Shown here: positions 36,204 through 45,396 of the stretch, piece after piece
Position numbering within the stretch: the first letter of the stretch is position 1
How the letters are laid out: every line of letters starts with the position of its first letter
Assembly (NCBI RefSeq): GCF_008035925.1
Contig: NZ_CP036264.1
Location: 3,282,443-3,346,442, forward strand
Source: Stieleria maiorica
GTDB lineage: Bacteria; Planctomycetota; Planctomycetia; Pirellulales; Pirellulaceae
Direction of reading: 5' to 3'
DNA length: 64,000 bases
Program-made: the position numbers and the translations under genes
Notes under the pieces: model-generated
The model's input: the letters and a program-made list of their open reading frames with translations, nothing else
Told to the model about the DNA's origin: nothing
The model's database searches: none

Positions 36204-39032
36204 CTACGGATCCGGCCAGTCGGTTACTTCATCGGCCGCCTTGTGCAGCAGTCGATCGATCGCCTTTCCCAGGTGCGATGCAGAGGGGCTGACGCGGGAA
36301 TTGAGCAACGCCACGAAGTTTTTTCCGTCATGTCGGCGGATCATGACGGTCGCTGTGCCGCCCAGTGAGCCGGTGTGCCAATGATTGACCTTGTCCGCCC
36401 CGACCACACGGTTGCTCCAACCCAGGGAATAGTAGTGGTCGGTTTCCTTTCCGTCGGCATCGTGTCCGGCCAGACCCGGCGGACGTCGATACATCCACTC
36501 GATGGACCGTCGCGTCAGAATCGGGCAGTTGTCCGGATCGTCAAACGCCGCGGCAAACTTCGCCAGATCCGATGCTGACGCGATCCATCCGCCGTGCGAA
36601 TCCATCGCTTCCAGGTTCCACGCACCGTAAGGCCAGGGGACCTCGTCGCCTCGATCGTCTGCGAAGACTGACGTGCCGGTCCCGGGCTGATAGTACCGCA
36701 CTTCGTTCGTCGCTCGGCCCTCCAATCGCGTCGACCCGATCCGCATGTCCGTGACGCCGATCGGGGCCAGGACGTGTTCCTTGACGTAATCTTCGTAGCT
36801 CTGATCGGTAAGCGTTTCGATCACACGTCCCAGCAAGCAATAGCCGAAATTGGAATAGGCGTAGCGCTGGCCGGGGTCGAAATCAAGCTTCTGCCCAAGC
36901 ATGGCTTTGATGACCGTATCCTGATTGGCGGGCGGATCCCTTTCCATCTGATCGGCAAATCGAAGGGATTGGAACATGGCGTCGAAGGAGACGTCGCGGT
37001 CCCAGCCGCCTCGATGCTCCAAACAGTGACGAATGGTCACGTCGCGCAGACGGTCGTCAAATCCGTCGGTCGCCTCGATCTCCGATTCGTAGTCGAGCAC
37101 GTCGAAGACTTTGTCGGCCAAAGACAGTGCTTCCCGTTCGACCAGCTGCAACACCGCGACCGCGGTGATCGGCTTGGACAGACTGGCGATCCGGAACAGA
37201 CTGTCCGGTTCAACCGGCTGTTGCTGTGCCACGTCCGCATAACCGTAGCCGCGAGCGAAGACGGTGCGGCCTGCGTCGGTCACGGCGATCGATGCGCCCG
37301 GAACACGGTGCTCGGTCATGAAGTCGTGCATCAGGCGGTCGTAGCTGGCAAACCGCTCGTCGCCCTCTCCCGAACGGACGTTCGCCGCGGCGGTGGATTC
37401 GCGATACCCGGGGCCTCGCAGCACGCGTCCGGGGCGCGCGTCGGTCATCTCCCCATGATTCAGTACCAGCCGGCCACCGACGATGACGTACTGCATCCCT
37501 CGGGACAACGCATGAGGATTCGCAAAATCCGCCTGGTCGGCCAGCTTTTCATAGTCAAACACGATCAGATCGGCCGCCAGACCGACGTTGATGCGGCCGC
37601 GGTCGCGGACCAGCACATCGTTGGCCGCGACCGCGCTGGCTTGTGCGATCGCCCGCTCCAACGAAATCGCCCCCAGGTCACGAACATAACGCGAAAGCAG
37701 CCGTGGGAACGAACCGAACGCTCGGGGATGAGACGCCGACCGACTTCCGCCGGCAGGGCCAACGTCGGTGCAAAAGGAGACGAATTCCTGTTGCATGGCC
37801 AGGATCTTGTTCGCCTCGGTCATCGTTTCGGGAAGTGCGAACGCGCCCTGTCGCACCAAATGAAAAAACGTGTCCCAAGGATCTTCGTCGGTTGCTCGGG
37901 CCATTTCCGCGACCGACATGCCGTCGTACTTGCTGTAGCGTGCATCATTGCTGCGTCCGATGATGATTCGGTTCCAGTCTTTCCCGGCATGCCGAAACCA
38001 GTTCTCCCAGCCGTCCGTCGTTTCCATCTCCTTCTTGATCTCGTCGCGCAATTCCGGATCGTCCAACCGCAAAATCAGTCGCTCGTGGCCCTCGGCGAAA
38101 TGCCGCGGATGGATCAGCGCCGCGATTCCCAAACCGTTATTGACGTAGGGATAGATGTCCGCGGTCACTTGCTGGCCGAGCGAGCGCGCCTGTTTGATTT
38201 TGGCGATTGCCAGCGGCATTTTTCCCCAATTCTGTTTGCCGGCGGCTTTGAGATGAAAGATGTGGACGGGGGTATTGGCCTGGTGTCCGATCTCCAGTGC
38301 CTCTTCGATCGCTTCGAGCAGTCGATCCCCTTCGTTTCGCATGTGCGTGTAATACCCGCCGCCGTACTCGCCCGCGGTGGCCGCCAACCTGGCAATCTCT
38401 TCGGTGCGAGCATACACGGCCGGCGGATAGATCAAGGCGGTGGACACGCCGATCGCGCCGGCTTCCATGGCCTCGCGAACCAGGGCTTGCATCTGCTCCA
38501 TTTCCTGATCACTGGGACGCCGCTGGACGTCGCCGATGACGATGCGACGGATTTGGGTGTGACCGATCGTTTGGACGACATTGACGGGCAACCCTTTGGA
38601 TTCGATCAGGGTGAAGTACTCGGCCATCGTCGTGTAGCCTTTGCGACGCCCTTCCTCGGCTCCCAGCGGCGCCGCCGATCCGCCTTCGCCCGCGTTGATG
38701 GTCGTGATGCCCTGGGTCAGCAAGTTGATCGCCGTCTTGGGGTCTTCGATCATCGGCGTTGCGGTTTGGCCCATCATGTCGATCAGCCCTGGGGCGACGA
38801 CCAGTCCTTCGGCGTCGATCACTTCCTTCGCGATTTTGTCGTCGATGTCGCCGATCCGCACGATTTTGCCGTCATCGATGCCGACGTCGGCGTAGTACCA
38901 CGGTGCCCCGGATCCGTCGACGACCTTCCCATGCTTGATCACGATGTCGATCTGCGGATCATCAGCAAAGGAGACGTTCGCCGCGAACGATGCGATGAAC
39001 AAGAATAGCCAGGAACGCGGTGGAGCAACCAT
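36204..39032 (-). CDS. D-aminoacylase-like/beta-lactamase-like fusion
   Basis: A 942-residue exported two-domain hydrolase (signal RSWLFLFIASFAANVSFAD). Residues about 28-545 are an N-acyl-D-amino-acid deacylase-type amidohydrolase: VIKHGKVVDGSGAPWYYADV, YYTHMRNEGDRLLEAIEEA, VHIFHLKAAGKQNWGKMPLA, and a C-terminal INVGLAADLIVFDYEKL. The metal-binding HxH after the first strand is replaced by PGLIDMMGQTATP (81-93), and the usual GNCG-type cysteine motif is GEGGSAAP (115-122). Residues about 555-930 are a class C/serine-hydrolase-type domain with SLSKP near 617, YSNFGY near 725 and HTGSLGG. Both activities could act on D-amino-acid peptides, for example peptidoglycan fragments. The first domain may use other metal ligands or be altered in activity. 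Confidence 0.92.
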   Translation of the reverse strand: MVAPPRSWLFLFIASFAANVSFADDPQIDIVIKHGKVVDGSGAPWYYADVGIDDGKIVRIGDIDDKIAKEVIDAEGLVVAPGLIDMMGQTATPMIEDPKTAINLLTQGITTINAGEGGSAAPLGAEEGRRKGYTTMAEYFTLIESKGLPVNVVQTIGHTQIRRIVIGDVQRRPSDQEMEQMQALVREAMEAGAIGVSTALIYPPAVYARTEEIARLAATAGEYGGGYYTHMRNEGDRLLEAIEEALEIGHQANTPVHIFHLKAAGKQNWGKMPLAIAKIKQARSLGQQVTADIYPYVNNGLGIAALIHPRHFAEGHERLILRLDDPELRDEIKKEMETTDGWENWFRHAGKDWNRIIIGRSNDARYSKYDGMSVAEMARATDEDPWDTFFHLVRQGAFALPETMTEANKILAMQQEFVSFCTDVGPAGGSRSASHPRAFGSFPRLLSRYVRDLGAISLERAIAQASAVAANDVLVRDRGRINVGLAADLIVFDYEKLADQADFANPHALSRGMQYVIVGGRLVLNHGEMTDARPGRVLRGPGYRESTAAANVRSGEGDERFASYDRLMHDFMTEHRVPGASIAVTDAGRTVFARGYGYADVAQQQPVEPDSLFRIASLSKPITAVAVLQLVEREALSLADKVFDVLDYESEIEATDGFDDRLRDVTIRHCLEHRGGWDRDVSFDAMFQSLRFADQMERDPPANQDTVIKAMLGQKLDFDPGQRYAYSNFGYCLLGRVIETLTDQSYEDYVKEHVLAPIGVTDMRIGSTRLEGRATNEVRYYQPGTGTSVFADDRGDEVPWPYGAWNLEAMDSHGGWIASASDLAKFAAAFDDPDNCPILTRRSIEWMYRRPPGLAGHDADGKETDHYYSLGWSNRVVGADKVNHWHTGSLGGTATVMIRRHDGKNFVALLNSRVSPSASHLGKAIDRLLHKAADEVTDWPDP

Positions 39033-39150
39033 GAGACGAATCGCAATGAAGAAATAGTGTGGGATAGGGATCAGCCTGCCATGTCTGTGCTGGGCCTCGT
39101 CAACGGCCTGTCGATTTCATCCGGTAGGTGTTGGCGAACCGTCGCGGCGC

Positions 39151-39178
39151 GCCCCTCGCTTACGCGTCGGGCTGGCAT
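39151..39178 (-). repeat. Half copy of the GCCAGC...AGCGAG repeat
   Basis: GCCCCTCGCTTACGCGTCGG followed by GCTGGCAT is nearly the same as the right arm of the palindrome at 48373-48457 (GGCCACTCGCTAACGCGTCG then TGCTGGCAT). No left arm is seen here. It lies between the fusion hydrolase and the second DUF1501 gene. Confidence 0.6.
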
Positions 39179-39222
39179 CGGTGCGAAAGTGGAATGACAG
39201 GCTGGAAGCCTATCCCACTGCG

Positions 39223-40671
39223 TTACGCGATGATGTCGTGGACCACATTGCCGTGGACGTCGGTCAGGCGAAAATCGCGGCCGGCATAGCGGTAGGTCAA
39301 TCGTTCGTGGTCGAATCCCAGCAGGTGCATGATCGTGGCGTGCAAGTCATGCACATGCACGCGGTCCTCCACTGCCTGGAAACCGAATTCATCGGTCGCC
39401 CCGTGCACATGGCCCCCCTTCACACCGCCGCCGGCCATCCACATTGTGAATCCGTAATGGTTGTGATCGCGACCGCTGTTGGTGCCGGCATTGGCTCCCG
39501 GCTTGGGCAGCTCGACCGTCGGCGTGCGCCCGAATTCACCGCCCCAGATCACCAGCGTGTCCTGCAACAGCGAGCGTTGTTTCAAGTCTTTCAGCAACGC
39601 ACCGATCGCTTGCGAGCACTCGCCGGCGAGCCGGCGATGGTTGTCTTCGATCTTGTCATGGCTGTCCCACGGTTGGCCCGCGCCATGCCAAAGCTGGATG
39701 TATCGCACACCGCGTTCGACCAACCGACGGGCGATCAAGATCTGTCTGGCTTGGACCGAATCGCCGTACATCTCACGAATCGATTGTGGTTCGCGGCTGA
39801 TGTCGAACGCGTCGGTCGCCTCGATTTGCATCCGATAGGCGAGTTCGAAACTCTGTACCCGCGATTCCAGTTCCGCGTCCTGTTGGCGCGCTTGCTGGTG
39901 CCGGCGATTCAACGTTTGCAATAGATCTAATTGACGCCGTTGTTCATCACGAGGCAGCCCGGCGGCGTTGCGGATGTTGGCGATCAGCTTTTCGATTTCT
40001 TGATGTTTGCTGTCGATGTAGGTCCCTTGGTAGGCGCCGGGCAGGAAACCGGCTTGCCAGTTTTCGGCTCCCTTGATCGGGTAACCGCTAGGGCACATCG
40101 CGATGAAGCCGGGGAGATTCTGGTTTTCACTCCCCAGCCCATACGTCACCCAGGATCCGACCGAGGGGCGGACCAGTTGGCCGTTGCCGCAGTTCATCAG
40201 CATCAGCGACGGTTCATGATTGGGAACATCGGCATGCATGGACCGGACGACACAGACGTCATCGATCATTTCGCCCACGTGGGAAAACAGCTCGCTGACT
40301 TCGATGCCGCTTTGGCCGTACTTTTCGAATTTGAACGGCGACCGATAGGCCGCGCCGGTTTCGCGTTCGGTGCGCAGATCCAGCGGGATTGATTTGCCGT
40401 GGTATTGATCCAGTGCCGGTTTGGGGTCGAACGTATCGACTTGCGACGGTCCGCCGTTCAGGAACAAATGAATCACCGCCTTCGCCTTGGGGGCAAAGTG
40501 CGGCGTTTTGGGCGACATCGGGTTGGTCGCACCGGCGGCCAAAAGCCGGCGTGAGCTGTCGTCGGCCATCACACCGGCCAATCCCAGCGTCCCGAGTCCG
40601 ATCCCGCTGCGACGCAGGAATTCACGACGGGTGGTGGGGCATCGGTTGAGAGCGGAAACGGGATTTGACAT
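39223..40671 (-). CDS. DUF1501 protein (second copy)
   Basis: About 482 residues from the ATG at 40671; an in-frame GTG at 40686 would add five residues. Tat-type N terminus (TRREFLRRSGIGLGTLGLAG). Family blocks: VIHLFLNGGPSQVDTFDPKP, GLGSENQNLPGFIAMCPSG, RYIQLWHGAGQPWDSHDKIE and IWGGEFGRTPTVELPKPG with GRDHNHYGFTMW. It is longer than the copy at 9202-10500 and belongs to the subgroup with the GG-PSQ-D-T-F entry motif. It follows the cytochrome-containing DUF1549/DUF1553 gene by 32 bases, so the two form an operon. Confidence 0.94.
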   Translation of the reverse strand: MSNPVSALNRCPTTRREFLRRSGIGLGTLGLAGVMADDSSRRLLAAGATNPMSPKTPHFAPKAKAVIHLFLNGGPSQVDTFDPKPALDQYHGKSIPLDLRTERETGAAYRSPFKFEKYGQSGIEVSELFSHVGEMIDDVCVVRSMHADVPNHEPSLMLMNCGNGQLVRPSVGSWVTYGLGSENQNLPGFIAMCPSGYPIKGAENWQAGFLPGAYQGTYIDSKHQEIEKLIANIRNAAGLPRDEQRRQLDLLQTLNRRHQQARQQDAELESRVQSFELAYRMQIEATDAFDISREPQSIREMYGDSVQARQILIARRLVERGVRYIQLWHGAGQPWDSHDKIEDNHRRLAGECSQAIGALLKDLKQRSLLQDTLVIWGGEFGRTPTVELPKPGANAGTNSGRDHNHYGFTMWMAGGGVKGGHVHGATDEFGFQAVEDRVHVHDLHATIMHLLGFDHERLTYRYAGRDFRLTDVHGNVVHDIIA

Positions 40672-40703
40672 GGTTCTATTTTGCACTATCTCGGCTGGAT
40701 GAC

Positions 40704-43682
40704 TTAATCGACAAAGGCAAATTCATTGCTCAACAGCAGCACTTGGGAGAGCTGAACCCAAGGGTCGAGCGTGCTGTCCGGCTGTTGGCTGTCCGGCTGT
40801 TGGCTTCCGGGACGCTGGGTGACAAAGTCGAGCGCCGCTTCGATTTCCGCATTTTCCGGGTCGCGCGCCAAAGCGAATCGGTACAAGCGGACGATCCGCG
40901 GCCGTGCTTCATCGTCCACATCGGAACCACTTCGCGCCGCCAACGCCTTGGCCTGTTCGATGACAAATCCAGAATTCATCAGGAACAGGGCTTGTTGGGG
41001 AACTGTGGTTTTGGCGCGTTTGGCTTGGCTGGCATCGGGACTGGGAAGGTCAAAACTGGCCAGCAGCCCAGGCAGATCTTCTCGGTCGATGTAGGCGTAC
41101 AGGGCACGGCGGGTCGCATCCTGGTGGATCATGACCGACCGACCGCCGACGGAATCGTCCAGGCGTCCGGAGGCGAACAACAAGCGGTCGCGGAACGGTT
41201 CGAAGTCCATTCTGCGCCGCGGCATGTGCCACAACAAACGATTCTCTGGATCTTGCTCCATCGCCTCGGCCCGCGTTCGGCTGGACTGTTGCCAGGTCGC
41301 CGACAGCATGATTTGCCGTTGCAGCTGTTTGATGGACCAACCATCGGCGACGAATTTCGCGGCCAGATGATCTAACAATTCTGGATGCGTCGGCAGTTCG
41401 CCGCGAATGCCGAAGTCACTGGCCGTTCGCACCAGCCCGTCACCGAACTGGTGTTGCCACACGCGGTTGACGATCACTCGCGGTGTCAGGGGGTTGTCGA
41501 CGTCGGCGATGGCGCGGGCCAATTCCAAACGGCCGCTGCCGTTTTGAAAGGGTTGGCCTCCGTCGACGTGCGACAAGACTTGTAGGAACCGTCGCGGTAC
41601 GCGGTCACCGCGATTTCCCGGTACACCACGTCGAAAGATCACCGGCTCGACCGCTTTGGCCTTGTCGACCAACACCATCCCGCGCGGGGGCGCCCCCGGA
41701 TGGGTGACGCTAACTCCATTGACGCCGTTGATCAATTGATTGTGTCTGCCGCGTTCGGCCTGATCCAAATGGGCGACCGCTTGGGCGGTGTCCAGCGAAG
41801 TCGGTGCGTCGGCGGTCCATAAGACCATCCGCAGTGCTTCGTCCTCCGCATTCGGCAAACGTTCCAGTGTTTCGTCGGCCTTGCGAGCTTCGCTCCACTG
41901 GGCATGGACCGCTTCCAGGACGTCGCCGAAGACCTGCGCCGCCTCGGGTAGCGATTGTGGTTGCGCCTGCTTCAACGCATCGAGCAAACGCTGGGGAATC
42001 GCGTCCGCCGTTTCGTTCTCTGCTGCCGCATCGGCATCAGTGGCGGCCTGATCGTAGATCGCACCGGACTTTTCGGCGAACTCTTCCGGCGGCAGTGCGG
42101 CCAATTGGCGAAGCAGACTCCAAACGGGATGGGGAGATTCGGCGGGATTGACCAGGTATTGTTGCCAACGCCGTGCGGCAGGCAATCGCAACGCACCTCG
42201 TTTTCCTTGGGGAGGCACCTTACCATCGCTGTATTGGGGCAGCGACTTGGCGATGTAGACCAGATAGTCAGCGACCCGTGTTCGCAGTTCGTTTTCGATG
42301 GCTTGCCGACGCTCCTCGACCCAATCGTCGACCTCCTTTTGCTTCTCCGCTTTTGCTTTCAGGAAGGCGTCGTACTCGGGTGACGGTTTCGGTTCGCCGA
42401 GCAGCGGCAGGGTGCCCGGTTCTTCCGAGCTGGCGAACACGCCGTACAGCGAATAGTAGTCGGCCGTCGGGATCGCATCGTATTTGTGATCGTGGCATCG
42501 GGCGCAAGCCACACTCATCCCCAAAAATCCGCGTGTGACGACATCGATTTGGTCGTCAATGATGTCGTGCTGGCGATTCATGAAACGCCTGCCGACGGTC
42601 AAAAAACCCATGGCGGCCAGCGCTGTTCGGTCCTCGCCGTCCACACCCAGTTGGTCGGCGGCAAGTTGCTCGACGATGAATTGGTCAAACGGCTTGTCGT
42701 CGTTGAACGCATCGATCACGTAGTCTCGATACGTGAACGCATAGGGGTATCGCGTTTCTTGGTTTCCGGGCAAATAGCCTTTGGTGTCGCCGTAGCGTGC
42801 GATGTCCAGCCAGTGCCGTGCCCAGCGTTCTCCGTAGTGCGGGCTTTCCAACAGTCGATCGACCAGTTTGGCGAAAGCGTCGGGAGCGTCATCTTGCACA
42901 AAGGCTTGGACTTGCTCATACGTCGGCGGCAAACCGAGCAACGTGTAATAGGCACGATGGATCAGCGTGCGACGATCGGCCCGTGGGTTGGGCGGCACGT
43001 CGGCTTCGGCCATCCGGGCGAGCACAAAGCGGTCGATTTGCGTCATGGCGGTGCCGCCCCAGGATGCGAATTGGTCCGCGGGGACGCGCTTCGACAACTC
43101 GTCAAGCGACGGCGGTTCTTTGGCCGTGATCGGTTGATAGGCCCAATGCGATTGGCGTTGGTCTTCGATTTGCTCGGCCGGCGTCATCACGGCCGACGGT
43201 TCGGGCGATGGTGTCGTCTCGGCCGGCCAATACGCTCCCTCGCGAACCCATTGCGACAAGACGTCGATCGCTTCGTCGGGCAATTTGCTGTCCGGCGGCA
43301 TTTGCAGTGCGTTGTCTTGGTATCCGATCGCCCGGATCAGCCGACTTGCGTCTGGGTCACCGGCCACGACGACCGGCCCACTGCCCCCGCCGCGTTGAAA
43401 ATGGACTTGCCGATCCAAACGCAATTCGCCCGACTGGTCATCCGGACCGTGACACTCGACGCAATGCTGCACCAACAAGGGACGCACTGAGTTTTCAAAA
43501 AACTTCTCTTGCTCGGACGACTCAGGTTCATTCGCGTGGCTCGGCGACGCGGCGACGGCGATACAGGTCGCGGCAAACAACGCGACCGCCGACAAGACAA
43601 CGCGGCGCGGCAACGGGCTTCGGAGACCAGCGACGACTTTCGACGATTCACAGGCCGAACGACGAGAATACACGTGAGGCAT
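40704..43682 (-). CDS. PSCyt1-DUF1549-DUF1553 protein
   Basis: 992 residues with a signal peptide (VVLSAVALFAATCIAVAAS). The N-terminal planctomycete cytochrome domain (PSCyt1) starts near residue 60: VRPLLVQHCVECHGPDDQSG, with a CxxCH heme site and later ALQMPPDSKLPDEAI containing the likely axial methionine. DUF1549 follows (LIHRAYYTLLGLPPTYEQVQ, SVACARCHDHKYDAIPTADY, second CxxCH). A helical insert of about 200 residues precedes DUF1553 (NPLTPRVIVNRVWQHQFGDG, RRRMDFEPFRDRLLFASGRL). It is probably periplasmic and redox active. It is the first gene of the operon with the DUF1501 gene. Confidence 0.94.
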   Translation of the reverse strand: MPHVYSRRSACESSKVVAGLRSPLPRRVVLSAVALFAATCIAVAASPSHANEPESSEQEKFFENSVRPLLVQHCVECHGPDDQSGELRLDRQVHFQRGGGSGPVVVAGDPDASRLIRAIGYQDNALQMPPDSKLPDEAIDVLSQWVREGAYWPAETTPSPEPSAVMTPAEQIEDQRQSHWAYQPITAKEPPSLDELSKRVPADQFASWGGTAMTQIDRFVLARMAEADVPPNPRADRRTLIHRAYYTLLGLPPTYEQVQAFVQDDAPDAFAKLVDRLLESPHYGERWARHWLDIARYGDTKGYLPGNQETRYPYAFTYRDYVIDAFNDDKPFDQFIVEQLAADQLGVDGEDRTALAAMGFLTVGRRFMNRQHDIIDDQIDVVTRGFLGMSVACARCHDHKYDAIPTADYYSLYGVFASSEEPGTLPLLGEPKPSPEYDAFLKAKAEKQKEVDDWVEERRQAIENELRTRVADYLVYIAKSLPQYSDGKVPPQGKRGALRLPAARRWQQYLVNPAESPHPVWSLLRQLAALPPEEFAEKSGAIYDQAATDADAAAENETADAIPQRLLDALKQAQPQSLPEAAQVFGDVLEAVHAQWSEARKADETLERLPNAEDEALRMVLWTADAPTSLDTAQAVAHLDQAERGRHNQLINGVNGVSVTHPGAPPRGMVLVDKAKAVEPVIFRRGVPGNRGDRVPRRFLQVLSHVDGGQPFQNGSGRLELARAIADVDNPLTPRVIVNRVWQHQFGDGLVRTASDFGIRGELPTHPELLDHLAAKFVADGWSIKQLQRQIMLSATWQQSSRTRAEAMEQDPENRLLWHMPRRRMDFEPFRDRLLFASGRLDDSVGGRSVMIHQDATRRALYAYIDREDLPGLLASFDLPSPDASQAKRAKTTVPQQALFLMNSGFVIEQAKALAARSGSDVDDEARPRIVRLYRFALARDPENAEIEAALDFVTQRPGSQQPDSQQPDSTLDPWVQLSQVLLLSNEFAFVD

Positions 43683-44039
43683 CTCTATTTTGGCGGGGCA
43701 GGCGGGACCAGGACGTCAGAATCTCAGCCGGCTCTGACGCAAATGGGGTTGGCGGGGGGGGGCGCAGACGTACCGGTGTGGTTGCGTCTGTCGGATCCGG
43801 TACCCATTGTATGTCAGATCTGACGGCTAGGCGAGTGTTCAACAAAACACGTCGGAAATTCGCGACCACCTCAGTGAGGATGAAGAGAGGGATGGCAGAA
43901 TGATACGGGGCAGAATGATGATGCAATGGCCCCGGGCGGCTGATCGGAAGAGAGTTCGAAGCGGAATCGAAACCGTCAACATTCCGCGCGCGAAAACGTA
44001 CACGAATGGCAACCCTCTGCTCCGCCCAGCCTACCCCCC

Positions 44040-44140
44040 CATCATTCTGCCTCCATCGTTTTGCCCCTTCCCCATCGCACGGATTCCGGCACAGGCCGCT
44101 CGCTGACGCTTCCCGCTGGCATTTCTCTCGCATCGCTTTG
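44040..44140 (-). repeat. REP-like unit, inverted copy
   Basis: On the minus strand this carries, in order, GCGAGAGAA-x-TGCCAGCGGGAAGCGTCAGCG, AGCGGCCTG and then GGGGCAAAACGATGG. The tandem units at 46599-46800 hold the same blocks in the opposite orientation. The block order within the unit differs slightly (GCAAAACGATG lies downstream here), so the boundary of the element is uncertain. Confidence 0.7.
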
Positions 44141-44194
44141 CCTTCCCTCCCCCGATTCCCATAAGCGTGACCGGGAACGGTGTCAGCGTAGAAA

Positions 44195-44221
44195 GGTAGG
44201 AAGATTTCGGAGGCAGGAAAA
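44195..44221 (+). repeat. Single unit of the GTAGGAAGATTT repeat
   Basis: GGTAGGAAGATTTCGGAGG then CAGGAAAA. It matches the minus-strand reading of 19609-19640 at nearly every base, and the first half matches the tandem units at 19508-19571. Confidence 0.7.
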
Positions 44222-44243
44222 CTGGCAGCGGGCAATGAGCGAT

Positions 44244-45287
44244 CTATTTGGACAGACCGGACAGGTGCAGCGGCAGTTCGATGACAGGTTTTCCATTGAT
44301 GTCGCAGATCTGAAACGCCAACTTCGGATCCTCCGATTCCCAGTTGATCGTCAACCGTCCATAGTTCTCGCGGTGGTAGGTCGTGTCGCTAATCCGGTGG
44401 CGATTTTCGGTGGGCGTCCCCCGCTTGTGCAGCTGATTCAGACTGCTGCAGGTGATGTCGTGGATCGGATATGCCGATTGATCGCGGAGGGCCGAGATCT
44501 CCGACCAGTGGCGATCGCCGCTGATGAAGACGACACCCTTGGCTTTGGTTTCGCGGATCAGGTTTAGCATGCGGGCTCGTTCGAGCGGCAGATTCGCCCA
44601 ACATTCTTGGCCGGCGTCCTGGGCGATGAATTGAATGCTGGAAACGATCAACCGGATTTCAGCGGGCCGGCGAAGTTGTTCTTCGAGCCATTGCCACTGG
44701 TCAGCCCCGAGCATCGTCTTGCTGGCGTCGCCATCCGGGTAATAAGGACCGCCGACGCGACGCGCGCCGGTCTTCAGCGGCGAACGAAAGTAACGCGTGT
44801 CCAGCAGGATGACTTGCAATCGCTGCCCCTCCGTGCCGAAGGTTTCCGCGTGGTAGACGCCTTCACGATTTCGACGGGGTGACTGTTCGGAAACACCCCA
44901 GAAATCGAGGAACTGTTTCTGCGACTCGGCGCGTTTGGGAAACGCCGCGCCGCCATCGTTGACACCAAAATCGTGATCGTCCCAGGTCGCCAGGACGCTG
45001 GCTGAATCAATCAGAGACGAAAAGCCGGGCATTTGCGACAGCGTTTGATACTTGTCATGCATCACGCGCATGTCATCGGTGTCGGCGTAAATATTATCCC
45101 CGGTGAACAGAACAACGTCCGCGTCCTCGGCCGCCATGGCGTTGAAGATCGGTGCAGGTTGTTCTTGCTTGATGCACGATCCAAACACGACGCGGGTGAT
45201 CGGCGTCGCCTCTTCGGATCTTGCGACAACGGCTAGCACTAGCGCCGGGACGATGGCCAGAAGTGTTGCGAGGCGTGTGTTCCACAT
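44244..45287 (-). CDS. PhoD-like metallophosphatase
   Basis: 347 residues with a signal peptide (LATLLAIVPALVLAVVARS). Motifs of the alkaline phosphatase D family: ITRVVFGSCIKQEQ, VVLFTGDNIYADTDDM, VLATWDDHDFGVND and GVVFISGDRHWSEISAL, together giving the metal-binding Asp/Asn/His residues. It lacks the long N-terminal Fn3-like domain of classical PhoD and so belongs to the short form. It probably hydrolyses phosphodiesters or phosphomonoesters outside the inner membrane. No PHO-type operator was recognised. Monocistronic. Confidence 0.92.
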   Translation of the reverse strand: MWNTRLATLLAIVPALVLAVVARSEEATPITRVVFGSCIKQEQPAPIFNAMAAEDADVVLFTGDNIYADTDDMRVMHDKYQTLSQMPGFSSLIDSASVLATWDDHDFGVNDGGAAFPKRAESQKQFLDFWGVSEQSPRRNREGVYHAETFGTEGQRLQVILLDTRYFRSPLKTGARRVGGPYYPDGDASKTMLGADQWQWLEEQLRRPAEIRLIVSSIQFIAQDAGQECWANLPLERARMLNLIRETKAKGVVFISGDRHWSEISALRDQSAYPIHDITCSSLNQLHKRGTPTENRHRISDTTYHRENYGRLTINWESEDPKLAFQICDINGKPVIELPLHLSGLSK

Positions 45288-45396
45288 GAGGTGGCAAAGC
45301 AGAGAGAAAGGGAACGAATCAGGAATGGCGTCCTAATGTACCCGATTCTGCGATCACGATCGCAGGGTGGAATCCCCGCGATTCCAACCACGTCGA

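Larger units (their letters stand above)
43683..44243. other. Intergenic gap with several repeats
   Basis: 561 bases without a convincing gene. It has a run of nine G at 43754-43762, a GGGGCAGAATGATG string near 43907-43920, an inverted REP-like unit at 44040-44140 and a 16-bp-family unit at 44195-44221. Open frames on both strands here are low-complexity shadows of the repeats. Confidence 0.55.

Noticed and set aside
36774-39008. A 744-residue open frame on the plus strand
   Set aside because: It lies antisense to the well-supported deacylase-lactamase fusion. Its composition is what the GC-rich codon pattern of the true gene gives in reverse.
42486-43490. A 334-residue plus-strand frame
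   Set aside because: Antisense to the PSCyt1-DUF1549-DUF1553 gene.
43648-44235. A 195-residue minus-strand frame in the repeat-rich gap
   Set aside because: It crosses repeat units and a G9 run, and shows no protein-like pattern.
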